In this document: piece after piece, positions 1 to 10,070 of the stretch
Numbering within the stretch: the first letter of the stretch is position 1
Layout of the letters: every line of letters begins with the position of its first letter
Assembly (NCBI RefSeq): GCF_014205675.1
Contig: NZ_JACIIX010000010.1
Location: 62,001 to 126,000 of the forward strand
Length of the DNA stretch: 64,000 nt
Direction of reading: 5' to 3'
From: Novispirillum itersonii
GTDB lineage: Bacteria > Pseudomonadota > Alphaproteobacteria > Rhodospirillales > Rhodospirillaceae
Position numbers and translations under genes: made by a program
The notes under the pieces: model-generated
Database searches by the model: none
What the model saw: only the letters and a program-made list of their open reading frames with translations
Told to the model about the DNA's origin: nothing

Positions 1-141
1 ACGGATGTGCCGCAGAAAACACGCTGAATGATATCGGGATGATATCACTTTGAAATACAATTGATCCACAAAGATATCATATCGCTATCCTGCCACACAA
101 TATGTGTGGCCGGGATCTCCGCCTTGCGGTCCGACATGAAA
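1..141. other. Left-edge non-coding stretch
   Basis: I find no convincing gene here. The stretch is AT-richer than its surroundings and holds several GATATC/ATATC words between about 30 and 90. It lies downstream of the leftward giant RTX gene and may contain the upstream region of a gene outside the window. Confidence 0.4.
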
Positions 142-170
142 AAACCGCCGGAGGAGACCTCCGGCGGTTT
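142..170 (-). terminator. Rho-independent terminator of the giant RTX gene
   Basis: A perfect 13-bp stem (arms 142-154 and 158-170) closes a 3-nt loop. Read on the minus strand it is followed by six T residues (144-139). It begins 24 nt after the stop codon of the leftward giant gene, so it is that gene's intrinsic terminator. Confidence 0.9.
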
Positions 171-193
171 GTCAGTGGACCATCCTGTGAACC

Positions 194-3100
194 TCAGGCG
201 GACATCATCTGCTGGACCACAACGCCGTCCTGTATGTACAGGTGGACTTCCCGCCCGGCACTGTCGGTGCTGGTGTATCCGGTGTAACCGGACAGATAGG
301 CAGCGCCGGAGGTCCAGTCGTTGCCGGTCGCACTGGTCAGGTTGACGATGTCTTCGGCACCCCCGTTGATGATCAGGGCATGCGCTGTCGGGGCACCATC
401 GGCGGTCTCCTTGTCGCCAAGGATGGACTGAACCGCGTCAGCCCCGATGTACACCTGCTCGGCGCTGCCGCTCTTATCCATCGCGACCACGTCAAAATTC
501 TGCACCCAGGGCGCATAGGCGTTGAGGTTGTGCTGGCCACCATCGACCTGAAGCGACAGGGTGTTGGTGCCGCTGCCGCCGTCGAGGAAGGCAAACGCCG
601 GTCCGTTGGAGCCGTTCTGGTCCTGGATGTACACCCGGTCATCCCCGTCATTGGCGAAGATCACATCTGCCCCCTTGACGTAGAACACGTCGGCGCCGGT
701 TTCGGCGTAGACATAGTTGGCATTGGGATCATTTAGGACCTCCTGGCTGGTTGTGGAGATCCCGTTGGTGATGATTTCCACCTTCAGGTCGTTTCCGTTC
801 AGATACGGCCGGAAAATCTGGGTGTCGGAAACATTGGAGTAGTGAATGTCCTTCCACAGCGAGGTCATGGTCCCGCTGAGGTCAAGCGCGGTGAAGTCGC
901 TATCCCCAAGATAGGAGCCGAGCTGCAACTGCACATCGGCCTGCTTGAAGCCGGCATCGCCGTTGATGATGTAACTGTTGGCCGTTGTGGAGCCGTCATG
1001 CTCGACACGGATTTTCAGCTCCGTATCGCCCCCGAACTCAAAGTTCCCGGCCAGTGTGGCGGTGTCCGAAGAATTGGGGCCGATGGACAGGTTGGCATGG
1101 TTGATCGCCAGTGCCGCCCCGCCGTGATCGCTGTTATACGGGGTGGCATTCAGGATTGCCCCGCTGCGCAGCACGATGTCAGCGTGGCCGCTTTCGCTGG
1201 GAGCAGAGAATTCCAGAAGACCGGCACCGCTGACGTTCAGCGTGCTGCCTGCGGTCAGGATCAGCTTGCCGCTGATATCCACCGAGGCATTGCTGCTAAG
1301 ATTCAGGATGGAAGTGCCGGACACCGTCAGGGTGCCGTCGAGTGTGTCATTCCCGCTGTTTCCGGTGATGTCGAGGCTGGCGACACCGCTGAGGTTCAGC
1401 GTGCTGTCGGTGAGATAGATGTCCCCCCCCGTGTTGCTGGCCTCAAGGGTGGAAAGGGAGCTGTTCAGGGTCGCGTTAGACAGGGTCAGAGCCCCGGCAA
1501 TCAGCATGTGGCCGGTTCCGGAAAGGGTGCCGGTTCCGTTCTGGACGCTGGAATTGGTGAAGACGGTGAAGGCGTGGGTGCCATTGCCGTTGACGGTCAG
1601 TTCTCCGCCTGTCAGGGCCAGATCTTCCCCCTTGAAGGCAGAGGACGTGCCGGAGCCGTTGACGGTGAGATGCCCCTGAATCGACAGCAGCGGATTGCTG
1701 GCGTCGCCGGTGCCGTTCACAACCAGGGAGTCAGCGGTCATTGACTGCCCGCTGTACAGGATCTGGTCACCGGCCCCCTGATCGATTTGCAGGCGGTCAT
1801 AGGGGCTGAGCGAACCCACGCCCCAGTTTGCGGGCGAGTTCAGGGTTTCGCCGTCCCCAAGCCCGACCCAGACCTGCGTGGTCGAGGTATTGGTGGTGAT
1901 GGTGGTGTAGCTGGCAGTGCTGACCCCGTCGCTGTCGGTCAGCGTGAGGATGATCGAGCGGTTGGTTTCCGACCCGGAGGCAACATAGTTCAGGCTGTCG
2001 AGAATATCGGCGATCTGCGCGGCGGTTTTATTAAACAGCACCACATCGTAGCCTGCTGTCGCTTCCCGGGCCAGCTGCTGATCATCTGAGAAACTGAGAG
2101 ACCCGGCAGAAACCGACAGCCGGACCTTCAGCCGCTGGTCGGCGGGCAGGGAGGCCAGTCCGGAGGTGTCCACCGACAGCAGGGCTTCCCCGTCCGTCAC
2201 CATTGTCAACGCCGACGGCAGGGTGACGGAATAGGTCGGGTCATTGGGGGTCAGATTATCGACCGTCACGTCCGCATCAACGTACAGGTGGGTCTGGCCG
2301 TTGTCGGCGGTATAGTGCCGGTACAGCTGGGTGACCCCATCGATGGTATAGGCCAGTTTGCCAAGGCTGACCCAGGATCCGGGATCCTTCAGGTGCAGGG
2401 TATCGTTGGCATCGCCGGTGATGAACAGGGCGTCGTGGTCCCCGGAAATGGCGTTGGCACTGGAGTGCACCGGGGTCGGACCGGTGATATCGACCCCGGC
2501 GTTGAAGGAGCGGACGGTGGCGGCGTCAAGGATGGTCAGCTTTCCGGCGTTGACATCGGAAATATCGACGATGTCCATCGCCTGAACGCGGCCGATCAGG
2601 TTTGACAGGTCAAAGGTGGTGCCGCCCCCGGCGATCTTCAGGGTATCGGCCCCGTCGCCGCCGTCCAGCAGATGGAAGGAGGTGTCAGAGGAGGAGATCC
2701 GGAAGATATCGTTCCCGCCGTTGCCATACACCACATCGGCCCCGGAAATGGTGAAGTCGCCGCTGTTGTCGTCATTCCAGACGTAGTCCGGAACCCCGAT
2801 GCCGCTGGTGGTGTTGCTGATACCGGTGGTGATGGTGGTCAGGGTCAGGGTTTTGGTGGTGGTGTTATAGGCGGGATCAATCAGCAGGCCGCTGTTGATT
2901 CCCCGGAAGTCGAGCAGGTTGAACGTACCATGCAGGGCATCGTCCAGACCGCCTGCGGTGGCGGAAATGAAGGTGATCGGAGACAGCGGGGTCCCGGTCA
3001 GGGTCATCCGCAGGGTTCCGGCCAGATGCAGGCCGCCGTCAAAGGTCAGGGCGTCGGAGCTGCTGCTGCCAGCCTGGACCTCGACCAGCGTGTCTTCGGT

Positions 3101-6100
3101 GAACCAGGCGTCCCCTTTCAGGCCAAGGGTGCCGGTCTGATGGACGATGCTGGGGAAGGCTTCGGTATTGACGTAGTCGCCGGGGCGGATGGTGCCGGAC
3201 AGGACAAAGGAATTCAGCGCACTGCCGTCCAGGGTTCCGCTGCCGATCAGGCGGCCGCCGGGGATTTCGCTGTCCCCCTGGAACAGGGAGAAGCTGTTGC
3301 CTTTCAGGGTCAGGGTGCTGGAGGAATTGATGCCGATGATCCCGCTGGTTTCAAGGGATTTGGTACCGACGTCGAGGACTGTATTGGTGGCCCCGGCCTC
3401 CAGCAGGCTCTGCCAGTAATCATTGTAGCCGTTCTGGGCATCGATGGTTGCGGTGCCGTTGCCGACGGTGCGGAGATATCCGGAGTTCCGCAGCTCGCCT
3501 TCCGTCACGTTCAGGGTGCCGCCGCCATGCACCTCAATCCGGCCGGGCATGGACCGGCTGCGGTGCAGTTCGACGGATCCGGCGGAGAAGGTCTGGCCGC
3601 CATTGATGGAGAATGTTCCGGCCCCGACGTCCAGGGTTCCGTCAAACGAGGCATTGGCGGTGTCGACGGACACCTCAACCATTGTGTCATCCAGTTCAAG
3701 GACGCCGCCGCCGGTCAGGGTCTTTCCGCTGAAATCAAGATCCAGACTGCTGGCAAGCACCAGTCGCCCCTGTAGGATGAACTTGTTGGCAATGCTGAAG
3801 TCATTGCCTTCCATCACGACGGTGTTGCTGACACCGAGGATGGCCCCCAGTTTGTCGTTGGCAGCGTTTCCGCTGGCATCAATCGTGCTGTAGAGGCGCA
3901 GAACTCCTTCAATGGTGGTTGTACCATACCCCCACAGGGCCCCTCCGCCGTAGATGGCAAGGGTTGTATGGGCTCCGACCGTATTGTCGCCATGCGTAAT
4001 CAGTGTTCCCTGTAGGCTGACACCGTTTCCGGCGCTGGTCTCAAAACTGTCCAGTGTCAGGGTGACACCGGAACTGACGGTGCCGGAGTGATTGACGATG
4101 CGACCGCGGGTAAGAGCCGTCGGGATCTTACTCCAGGCTCCGGTGTCTTCCATCAGGAGAGACGTGCCATTGAAATCAATTATGTCCTCGGCGACGACGT
4201 TCAGGACACCTTCAGAGGTCTCGCCACCGGTCACCGCCAGCTGGAGCGTGCCGCTGGTGCCGCTCAGGCCGCGGATGACCAGACCGGTTTTTTCCGTCTG
4301 GGCCAGTGCGGCGTTGATCTGTGCGGTGGTGCCGGTGATTTTCAGGGATTTGGAGGTCAGGAACTGGGCCGTGGCACCGCTGTCGCCGACGTTGAGGTCC
4401 AGGGAGAAGGCATCAAGGTCTCCGGTCAGGGAGACTGTCACTTCCGTGCCATAGCTGATTGCCAGCCCGGTGGCGGCGACATTGGAATACTGAACGCCGG
4501 CCTGAAGGGGAATCGGCGGAGCGGCGATCCGGAAGTCATCCACGGTCAGGACATCCGGGGTGACACCCTTGATCGTCATGGTGCTGACGTCACCGGTGTC
4601 CGCAGTCAGGGTGATCAGGGTGTCGCCATCCGCCGTCTGCGACAGCAGGGATTTCAGAGCGTCGAAGCTGCTGATCGGGGTTCCCTTCCCTTCCCCGAGG
4701 AACAGGGACGCGTAGTCACGGAGATCAATCTTGTCCTGACCCCGGACGAAATCCTGCACGACATCATGGCCGGTGGAAATCTTGAAGGTGTCGTTGCCGT
4801 CGCCGCCGTAGAGGGTATCGTTGCCTTCCCCGCCATACAGGGTGTCGTCACCGAGCCCGCCGCGGAGCGTGTCGTTCCCCTGATAGCCGTTCAGGATGTC
4901 ATTTCCGGAGCCGCCGAACAGCTCGTCGCTGCTGCTGCTGCCGTTGATTTCATCGTTGCCATACCCGCCGAAGACCATGCGGTTGGCGTTGCTGACGTAC
5001 ATAATGTCATCCGCATCGGATCCGACGTAAATGTCCGTCGTGTCGTCAATGCCAATGGTCAGAGTTTTGTTGGTGTGGCCGTCGTAGATGCTGCCGATCT
5101 GTGACAGGGCGGTCAGCCCCTCGATCCTTGTGTATGAGCCGTCCTTATAGCTCAGGCGCAGCGCCCCGTCCGGTTCGACGGCGATATCGTCGAGACCGGG
5201 GCCCTCAGAGGTATAGCGCAGGTACAGCGTGCCGTTGTCCTCGGCGTTGATCACATCGTTGCCGTAGGAGGTGCCGTCGAAGATGACGGTGTCCTTGGTG
5301 CCCTCGGCATAAATGGTGTCGTTCCCGCCCTCGCCGTAGAAGGTGTTGTTGCCAGCGCCACCGTGGAGGGTGTCATTCCCGGCACCGCCGTGCAGCGTAT
5401 CGTCCCCGTCCCCGGCGTAGAGGATGTCGTTGCCGTCATCGCCGTGCAGGCGGTCGTTGTTGACGGTGCCATAGATGGTGTCGTTACCGCCCTTGCCGAA
5501 GTAGGCGACCCCGCCCAGGGGAGTGGTGAGGTTGAAGGTGTCATCGCCTTCGGTTCCGCCCAGACTCGGGGTCATCTGACCGATGTTGACGGTGGTCAGC
5601 GAGGAGGTAAGGCCGCTGGTGTAATTGGCAACCGTGCTGAGATCGGTCGGGGTTGTCCCAAGGGTCTTGATCTCATCGGTCATGGTGCGCTGGGCCAGCG
5701 CCGCTGCCCGGGCGGCATCTTCCAGCGAATTGGCGGTATTGAGGGCAAAGCTGTTGATGGACCCCAGAGCCTGTGCCAGCTGATCCTTGAAGGTGGTGTC
5801 CATGGTGATGCTGGTTGCCGTGGCGGCCTCACCGAACAGATAAGTCAGGGTGGAGGTGTCGCCGAGACCGGTGGAAAGCGCTGAGGCCCCCCCGGCGCTG
5901 ACGAAACTGCTCAGGCTGTTCAGCATGGCGGTCTGGGCGGCAGCGGCGCTGACTCCCATCGTTGTCAGCGTCGCAACGCCGACCGCCATCAGGTTGGACA
6001 CCGCCATCCCGGCGCGCAGAACTGCGGCCGCCTGTGTATCGGCCCCGTTGCTATACAGGGCCGACAGCGGATCCATGGTCAGGATGTTGGTTGACCCCGA

Positions 6101-8155
6101 CAGCCCGAGGACGGTCTGAACGGTGGACAGAGCCTCCGACTGCGACTTTCCGGACTGCACCAGACTTTGCACCAGCGTTGTCAGCGGGGTGATGACCGTG
6201 GAACCGGTGGGGGCCGACATCACCCAGGTAATGGCGGCCCCGGTGGCACCGTCCGTACCGCCGGTGGCCCGCAGGACGCCGGACAGCGATCCGCCGTTGG
6301 AGTCGTTCAGCACGAAGGTGCCGGAAGCACTGGTCCCCGCCGTAATTTCTCCGGCGTCCCTCACCCCGTCATTATCACTGTCCAGCCAGACGGTCGCCCC
6401 GCTGACATAGGGGTCAACCAGCGTACCGCTCCGCTGTGTCGGGGTCGGCGGAGTCGTTGTTCCCCCTCCGGATCCACCCGATCCCCCCGGATTGCTTGGA
6501 TTGCTTGGATTGCTTGGATTGCTTGGATTGCTCGGGGTTCCGGGGTCGGTCGGGGTGGTCGGATTGGTGGGTGTCGTCGGATCTGTGGGCGTGGTCGGAT
6601 CTGTGGGGGTTGTCGGATCTGTGGGGGTGGTTGGGTTCGTCGGGTTGGTCGGGGTTGTGGGATCCGTCGGTGTGGTCGGATTGGTGGGCGTGGTCGGGGT
6701 TGTGGGTGTGGTCGGAGTGGTTGGGGTTGTCGGCGTCGTCGGGGTGATCGGCAGATCATTCTGCTGTGACGACGGCGGGGTCGGTGTGGTTACCCCGGTG
6801 GGGCCGGTGCCGCTTCCCGTGCCGGTTCCGGTGCCGGTGCCGGTGTTCGGCCCGGACGTGTTCGCGTTGTCTGATCCGGTGGCCCCCGAGACGGTCTTGG
6901 TATCCCCCTGTGCCGGATTGACGATCGGGTCTTTCGATCCGATGGCGGTATTCAGCAGCTTGTCGATGCTGGCAGTCGGATCAAGGGTCGAGGACAGCGA
7001 AGAGTTGCTGTTGACGCTGACGGGCGGAGTCTGGGGAGACTCCGTACCTGCGGTCTGCTCCGGCGTCGGGCCGGTGTTTCCCTGCTGCTGCGGCTGTTCT
7101 CCGGGAGCGGGGTTCTGTTGCTGTTGTTGCTGTTGCTCCGGTGTCGGAGCCGGGCGCGACCCCTGTGTCGCCGCCGGAGGCAGATCAGTGGGGGCCAGCG
7201 TCATCGGGTTGGGCAGGGATGAGATGGAATCCCCGAACATTGACGTCAGCGATGACGGCGGGACAACCACCGGCGGAGAGGGCGGGCTGAAAGCACCGGT
7301 AATGGTCGACAGGGTCAACGGCTGGTTCAGCACGCTGATCCCGGCACTGTTGCTGATCAGGATTTCCCCGACCTGCCCGTCGGCATCAGGAACAAGGGCG
7401 ACGGCGGTGTTTTCCCCTTCCACCGAGCCATGGCCGGTGGTGCCGCGGATGCCGAGGGTGGCGACCGGGGTCTTGATCTGCATGCCGTCCGGGTTGGCCT
7501 TGGCGATCTGCCCGGACACGAAGGAGAAGGTCCCCGACAGCACGGCGATGGCAGACTTTCCGTCCCCGGCGTTGGGGTCGTAGATCATTTCGTCAAGGAC
7601 CATCCGGCCCTTGGCACCAAGGGAGAAGGTCGATTTATCGGCAAGGACCAGACCGACGGAGGATCCGGCACCGGTCTCAATCACGTCATCCTGATAGACG
7701 ATATCCCCTTCCTTCAGCACCGAAGTGGTGCCGTCAGGGTGCTTGACGGTGACCTCACCCTTCAGGCTCTTGACCTTGCCGATCCCGACCAGTTCGGTTC
7801 CGGCATCGGTCTGGCTGCCCCCGGCCTGCGCAAACTGCCCGGAGACACGCGGCCCGGCCAGCCGGGCCACCACATCCCCATCCAGCGATGCACCGCTGGT
7901 GGAAACCAGCTGTGGCGGATGATCGGTCGCGAAATAGTCGCGGACGACGATTTCCTCACCGTGGGGCCCCTTGATCACCAGATCAGAGCCGGAGCGGCTG
8001 TAGTCGGCCCCGCCCAGCAGGGCGGCCCCGCCGGGAATGGTAACGCTGCCGGATCCGTCCGCATGGACCAGATGCGCACCGCCCGGTGCGGGCGCATGGT
8101 CCGCGCCGGAAGCCTGTCCGTTTGATTCCAGTCCGGTAATGGTCCCGTTCAGCAT
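194..8155 (-). CDS. Giant FecR-domain / RTX-repeat surface or secreted protein
   Basis: This 2653-residue protein has no Sec signal peptide. A FecR-like domain lies near residues 125-270 (IGKVKSLKGEVTV, then TPVATLGIRGTTG). A Gln-rich stretch and a long Thr/Pro linker with (TPT) and (SNP) repeats run to about residue 555. RTX nonapeptides of the GGxGNDTL type follow at about 870-970, 1050-1150 and 1785-1850, separated by long Gly/Ser/Thr-rich beta-repeat regions and a cadherin-like stretch near 1950-2060. The layout fits a type I secreted, Ca-binding adhesin or matrix protein, but no type I transporter genes are in the window. The start follows a GGAGG-type ribosome site. The FecR-like domain at the N-terminus of an RTX protein may act as a retention or assembly module; that is inference. 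Confidence 0.9.
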   Translation of the reverse strand: MLNGTITGLESNGQASGADHAPAPGGAHLVHADGSGSVTIPGGAALLGGADYSRSGSDLVIKGPHGEEIVVRDYFATDHPPQLVSTSGASLDGDVVARLAGPRVSGQFAQAGGSQTDAGTELVGIGKVKSLKGEVTVKHPDGTTSVLKEGDIVYQDDVIETGAGSSVGLVLADKSTFSLGAKGRMVLDEMIYDPNAGDGKSAIAVLSGTFSFVSGQIAKANPDGMQIKTPVATLGIRGTTGHGSVEGENTAVALVPDADGQVGEILISNSAGISVLNQPLTLSTITGAFSPPSPPVVVPPSSLTSMFGDSISSLPNPMTLAPTDLPPAATQGSRPAPTPEQQQQQQQNPAPGEQPQQQGNTGPTPEQTAGTESPQTPPVSVNSNSSLSSTLDPTASIDKLLNTAIGSKDPIVNPAQGDTKTVSGATGSDNANTSGPNTGTGTGTGTGSGTGPTGVTTPTPPSSQQNDLPITPTTPTTPTTPTTPTTPTTPTNPTTPTDPTTPTNPTNPTTPTDPTTPTDPTTPTDPTTPTNPTTPTDPGTPSNPSNPSNPSNPSNPGGSGGSGGGTTTPPTPTQRSGTLVDPYVSGATVWLDSDNDGVRDAGEITAGTSASGTFVLNDSNGGSLSGVLRATGGTDGATGAAITWVMSAPTGSTVITPLTTLVQSLVQSGKSQSEALSTVQTVLGLSGSTNILTMDPLSALYSNGADTQAAAVLRAGMAVSNLMAVGVATLTTMGVSAAAAQTAMLNSLSSFVSAGGASALSTGLGDTSTLTYLFGEAATATSITMDTTFKDQLAQALGSINSFALNTANSLEDAARAAALAQRTMTDEIKTLGTTPTDLSTVANYTSGLTSSLTTVNIGQMTPSLGGTEGDDTFNLTTPLGGVAYFGKGGNDTIYGTVNNDRLHGDDGNDILYAGDGDDTLHGGAGNDTLHGGAGNNTFYGEGGNDTIYAEGTKDTVIFDGTSYGNDVINAEDNGTLYLRYTSEGPGLDDIAVEPDGALRLSYKDGSYTRIEGLTALSQIGSIYDGHTNKTLTIGIDDTTDIYVGSDADDIMYVSNANRMVFGGYGNDEINGSSSSDELFGGSGNDILNGYQGNDTLRGGLGDDTLYGGEGNDTLYGGDGNDTFKISTGHDVVQDFVRGQDKIDLRDYASLFLGEGKGTPISSFDALKSLLSQTADGDTLITLTADTGDVSTMTIKGVTPDVLTVDDFRIAAPPIPLQAGVQYSNVAATGLAISYGTEVTVSLTGDLDAFSLDLNVGDSGATAQFLTSKSLKITGTTAQINAALAQTEKTGLVIRGLSGTSGTLQLAVTGGETSEGVLNVVAEDIIDFNGTSLLMEDTGAWSKIPTALTRGRIVNHSGTVSSGVTLTLDSFETSAGNGVSLQGTLITHGDNTVGAHTTLAIYGGGALWGYGTTTIEGVLRLYSTIDASGNAANDKLGAILGVSNTVVMEGNDFSIANKFILQGRLVLASSLDLDFSGKTLTGGGVLELDDTMVEVSVDTANASFDGTLDVGAGTFSINGGQTFSAGSVELHRSRSMPGRIEVHGGGTLNVTEGELRNSGYLRTVGNGTATIDAQNGYNDYWQSLLEAGATNTVLDVGTKSLETSGIIGINSSSTLTLKGNSFSLFQGDSEIPGGRLIGSGTLDGSALNSFVLSGTIRPGDYVNTEAFPSIVHQTGTLGLKGDAWFTEDTLVEVQAGSSSSDALTFDGGLHLAGTLRMTLTGTPLSPITFISATAGGLDDALHGTFNLLDFRGINSGLLIDPAYNTTTKTLTLTTITTGISNTTSGIGVPDYVWNDDNSGDFTISGADVVYGNGGNDIFRISSSDTSFHLLDGGDGADTLKIAGGGTTFDLSNLIGRVQAMDIVDISDVNAGKLTILDAATVRSFNAGVDITGPTPVHSSANAISGDHDALFITGDANDTLHLKDPGSWVSLGKLAYTIDGVTQLYRHYTADNGQTHLYVDADVTVDNLTPNDPTYSVTLPSALTMVTDGEALLSVDTSGLASLPADQRLKVRLSVSAGSLSFSDDQQLAREATAGYDVVLFNKTAAQIADILDSLNYVASGSETNRSIILTLTDSDGVSTASYTTITTNTSTTQVWVGLGDGETLNSPANWGVGSLSPYDRLQIDQGAGDQILYSGQSMTADSLVVNGTGDASNPLLSIQGHLTVNGSGTSSAFKGEDLALTGGELTVNGNGTHAFTVFTNSSVQNGTGTLSGTGHMLIAGALTLSNATLNSSLSTLEASNTGGDIYLTDSTLNLSGVASLDITGNSGNDTLDGTLTVSGTSILNLSSNASVDISGKLILTAGSTLNVSGAGLLEFSAPSESGHADIVLRSGAILNATPYNSDHGGAALAINHANLSIGPNSSDTATLAGNFEFGGDTELKIRVEHDGSTTANSYIINGDAGFKQADVQLQLGSYLGDSDFTALDLSGTMTSLWKDIHYSNVSDTQIFRPYLNGNDLKVEIITNGISTTSQEVLNDPNANYVYAETGADVFYVKGADVIFANDGDDRVYIQDQNGSNGPAFAFLDGGSGTNTLSLQVDGGQHNLNAYAPWVQNFDVVAMDKSGSAEQVYIGADAVQSILGDKETADGAPTAHALIINGGAEDIVNLTSATGNDWTSGAAYLSGYTGYTSTDSAGREVHLYIQDGVVVQQMMSA
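6491..6535. repeat. Five 9-bp tandem repeats (SNP-encoding)
   Basis: Five near-perfect copies of ATTGCTTGG (the last has one change) lie inside the giant RTX gene. On the minus strand they encode Ser-Asn-Pro units. The unit is a multiple of three, so copy-number change alters linker length without breaking the frame. Confidence 0.95.
6536..6745. repeat. Thr-Pro linker repeat tract
   Basis: Degenerate 9-bp and 18-bp repeats encode runs of TPT, NPT and DPT in the giant RTX protein. They form an extended, probably unstructured linker between the FecR-like N-terminal part and the rest of the protein. Confidence 0.85.
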
Positions 8156-8509
8156 GATGCCCCTCCGCCCTCTGCACTCATGTGCAGCAGACCTGATAAA
8201 CCTGATAAATCCGTGCTCATCCGCCGCAGCCTGGGGCCTGTCCCCGTCTTAAGGTTTCCAGCAGGCCAGACTACGACACTCTACAGTTCTACCCTTCCGC
8301 CCCTGTGCGCTCAATCACCCACCTTGGATTTTGGCCGGAAAGTCACAGTTTTCTCCTCAATCAGCGTTGATTTATCCCGATCCGGTGCTTCCGGTGCTGT
8401 CGGGACCTGAAAACCCTTTGCGCAAAAAGTGTAACGCCGCCTATCCTTTCGCCGGTTACTGGCCAGACCGGGGGACGGCTGGCGGCACTGGTTAGGGGGA
8501 CGCACTGGA
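8156..8509. other. Divergent intergenic region between the RTX gene and the methyltransferase
   Basis: This 354-bp gap holds the promoters of two divergent genes. The ribosome site of the giant gene (GGAGGGG on the minus strand) is at its left end. A possible rightward promoter near 8418-8447 is listed separately. I found no small gene here. Confidence 0.5.
8418..8447 (+). promoter_or_regulatory. Possible promoter of the methyltransferase gene
   Basis: TTGCGC (8418-8423) and TATCCT (8442-8447) are spaced by 18 bp, about 60 bp before the ATG. The -35 box sits in the palindrome TTTGCGCAAA. This is a pattern match only. Confidence 0.3.
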
Positions 8510-10048
8510 ATGACCGACTGGTCCGAGGGATATGTATCCGATATTGATTACACCCACGGTTACTATCGTGAGCTGAATCCGGCGCATCTGCGATTCGCCC
8601 TGCTGGCGAAGGGGCTGCGGTCCCCGGATCCGGATGCCGGGGGGTTCGCGTACTGTGAACTCGGTTTCGGGCAGGGGGTCTCCCTGACGATCCACGCCGC
8701 GGCCAACCCGGGCGGAACTTTCCTCGGGACTGATTTCAACCCGGCGCATGCCGTCGGGGCGCGGGAGCTGGCGGACCGCTCCGGGGTGACCAACCTGACC
8801 CTGCATGACGACAGCTTTGCCGAGCTGCTGGCCCGTAGCGAAGGCGGTGGGATGCCGCAGTTTGACATGATCGTCCTGCACGGCATTCTGTCGTGGATCA
8901 GCCCGGAGAACCGGGGAACGATTGTTGAGTTCATCCGCCGGACCCTGAAGCCGGGCGGTGTGGTCTATGTCAGCTACAATGCCCTGCCGGGCTGGGCGGC
9001 GATGATGCCGCTGCGGGAGCTGATGACCCTGCACGCCGGGGCGGATGCCGGAGAAATCACCGCCCGGATCGGCCGCTCGCTCGATTTTGCCAAAAAGGTA
9101 CAGGAAGGCGGATCAGGATATTTCGGGACCAATCCGCAGGTTGGGCCACGGCTGGAACGGCTGCAGGGCATGTCGCGGAATTATCTGGCCCACGAGTATT
9201 TCAACCGCGACTGGGTCCCGATGTATCACGCCGATGTGGCGCGGGAATTCTCGCAGGCCAAGCTGGCGTTTGCCGCCACCGCCACCCTGTCTGAGCAGGT
9301 TGATGTGGTGAATTTTAATGCCAAGGGGCTGGAACTGCTGCGGCAGACCACGGATCCGGCGTTGAAGGAAACCCTGAAGGATTATCTGGTCAACCAGCAG
9401 TTCCGGCGGGATCTTTATGTGCGTGGGGCAATCCGGCTGCCAGGGGTTGAGCAGATCCGGCAGGTGCGGGCCACCCGCTTTGCGCTGGTGGTGCCCCGGG
9501 ATACGGTTCCGACCAGCATTACCTTCCCGGTCGGGAAGGTGGATATGAAGCAGGAGATTTACGCGCCGATTCTCGACCAGCTGGCGCAGGGGCCTGCCAC
9601 CTTCGGGGATCTGGTCGACCGGGCCGGCATCACCTCCATGCCGTTTTCGGCGCTGTTGCAGGCGATGGTGATCCTGTGTTCACAGAACTGGGTTGCCCCC
9701 TGCCGGTCTGCGGCGGGGGATGCCGGGCGGGCCATGGTGACGGCGCGCTTTAACCGCTTTGCGCTGGACCGGGCGATGCATTCGGCGGCGATCAGCGTTC
9801 TGGCTTCGCCGGTCTGTGGCGGTGGTGTGGCGGTGGACCGGGTGCACCAGCTGTTTCTGGCCGCCGAGCGGGAGGGCCGGGATCCGACCCTGACCGCTAT
9901 GGCCGGTCTGCGGGAGCTGAACCAGCGGCTGATCACCGATGGCAAGACCCTGACCTCGGAAGAGGAAACCGTGGTGGAGTTGGGCAACCGGCTGACCCAT
10001 TTCCAGGGCAAGATCCGGCCGCTGCTGCAACAGCTGGGCGTGGTCTGA
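8510..10048 (+). CDS. Class I SAM-dependent methyltransferase with methyltransferase regulatory domain
   Basis: The 512-residue protein has a Rossmann-type methyltransferase domain in its first third. Motif I is ELGFGQGVSL near residue 50, an acidic turn GTDFNPAHA near residue 75 probably contacts SAM, and there is a post-motif region FDMIVLHGILSWI. The remaining C-terminal part resembles the methyltransferase regulatory domain (PF10119 type) usually fused to such enzymes. The substrate cannot be deduced from sequence. The ATG follows a GGGGGA ribosome site. It is not in an operon with its neighbours: the giant RTX gene diverges from it and the next gene converges on it. Confidence 0.85.
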   Translation: MTDWSEGYVSDIDYTHGYYRELNPAHLRFALLAKGLRSPDPDAGGFAYCELGFGQGVSLTIHAAANPGGTFLGTDFNPAHAVGARELADRSGVTNLTLHDDSFAELLARSEGGGMPQFDMIVLHGILSWISPENRGTIVEFIRRTLKPGGVVYVSYNALPGWAAMMPLRELMTLHAGADAGEITARIGRSLDFAKKVQEGGSGYFGTNPQVGPRLERLQGMSRNYLAHEYFNRDWVPMYHADVAREFSQAKLAFAATATLSEQVDVVNFNAKGLELLRQTTDPALKETLKDYLVNQQFRRDLYVRGAIRLPGVEQIRQVRATRFALVVPRDTVPTSITFPVGKVDMKQEIYAPILDQLAQGPATFGDLVDRAGITSMPFSALLQAMVILCSQNWVAPCRSAAGDAGRAMVTARFNRFALDRAMHSAAISVLASPVCGGGVAVDRVHQLFLAAEREGRDPTLTAMAGLRELNQRLITDGKTLTSEEETVVELGNRLTHFQGKIRPLLQQLGVV

Positions 10049-10070
10049 GGGACTAAACTAAGGGCGGTGG

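Noticed and set aside
2672-5104. Long open frames on the plus strand within the giant RTX gene
   Set aside because: They are low-complexity shadows of the repeat-rich gene on the minus strand and have no start signals.
6492-7583. A plus-strand frame rich in Gly-Val repeats (363 residues)
   Set aside because: It is the reverse reading of the Thr-Pro linker repeats of the RTX gene.
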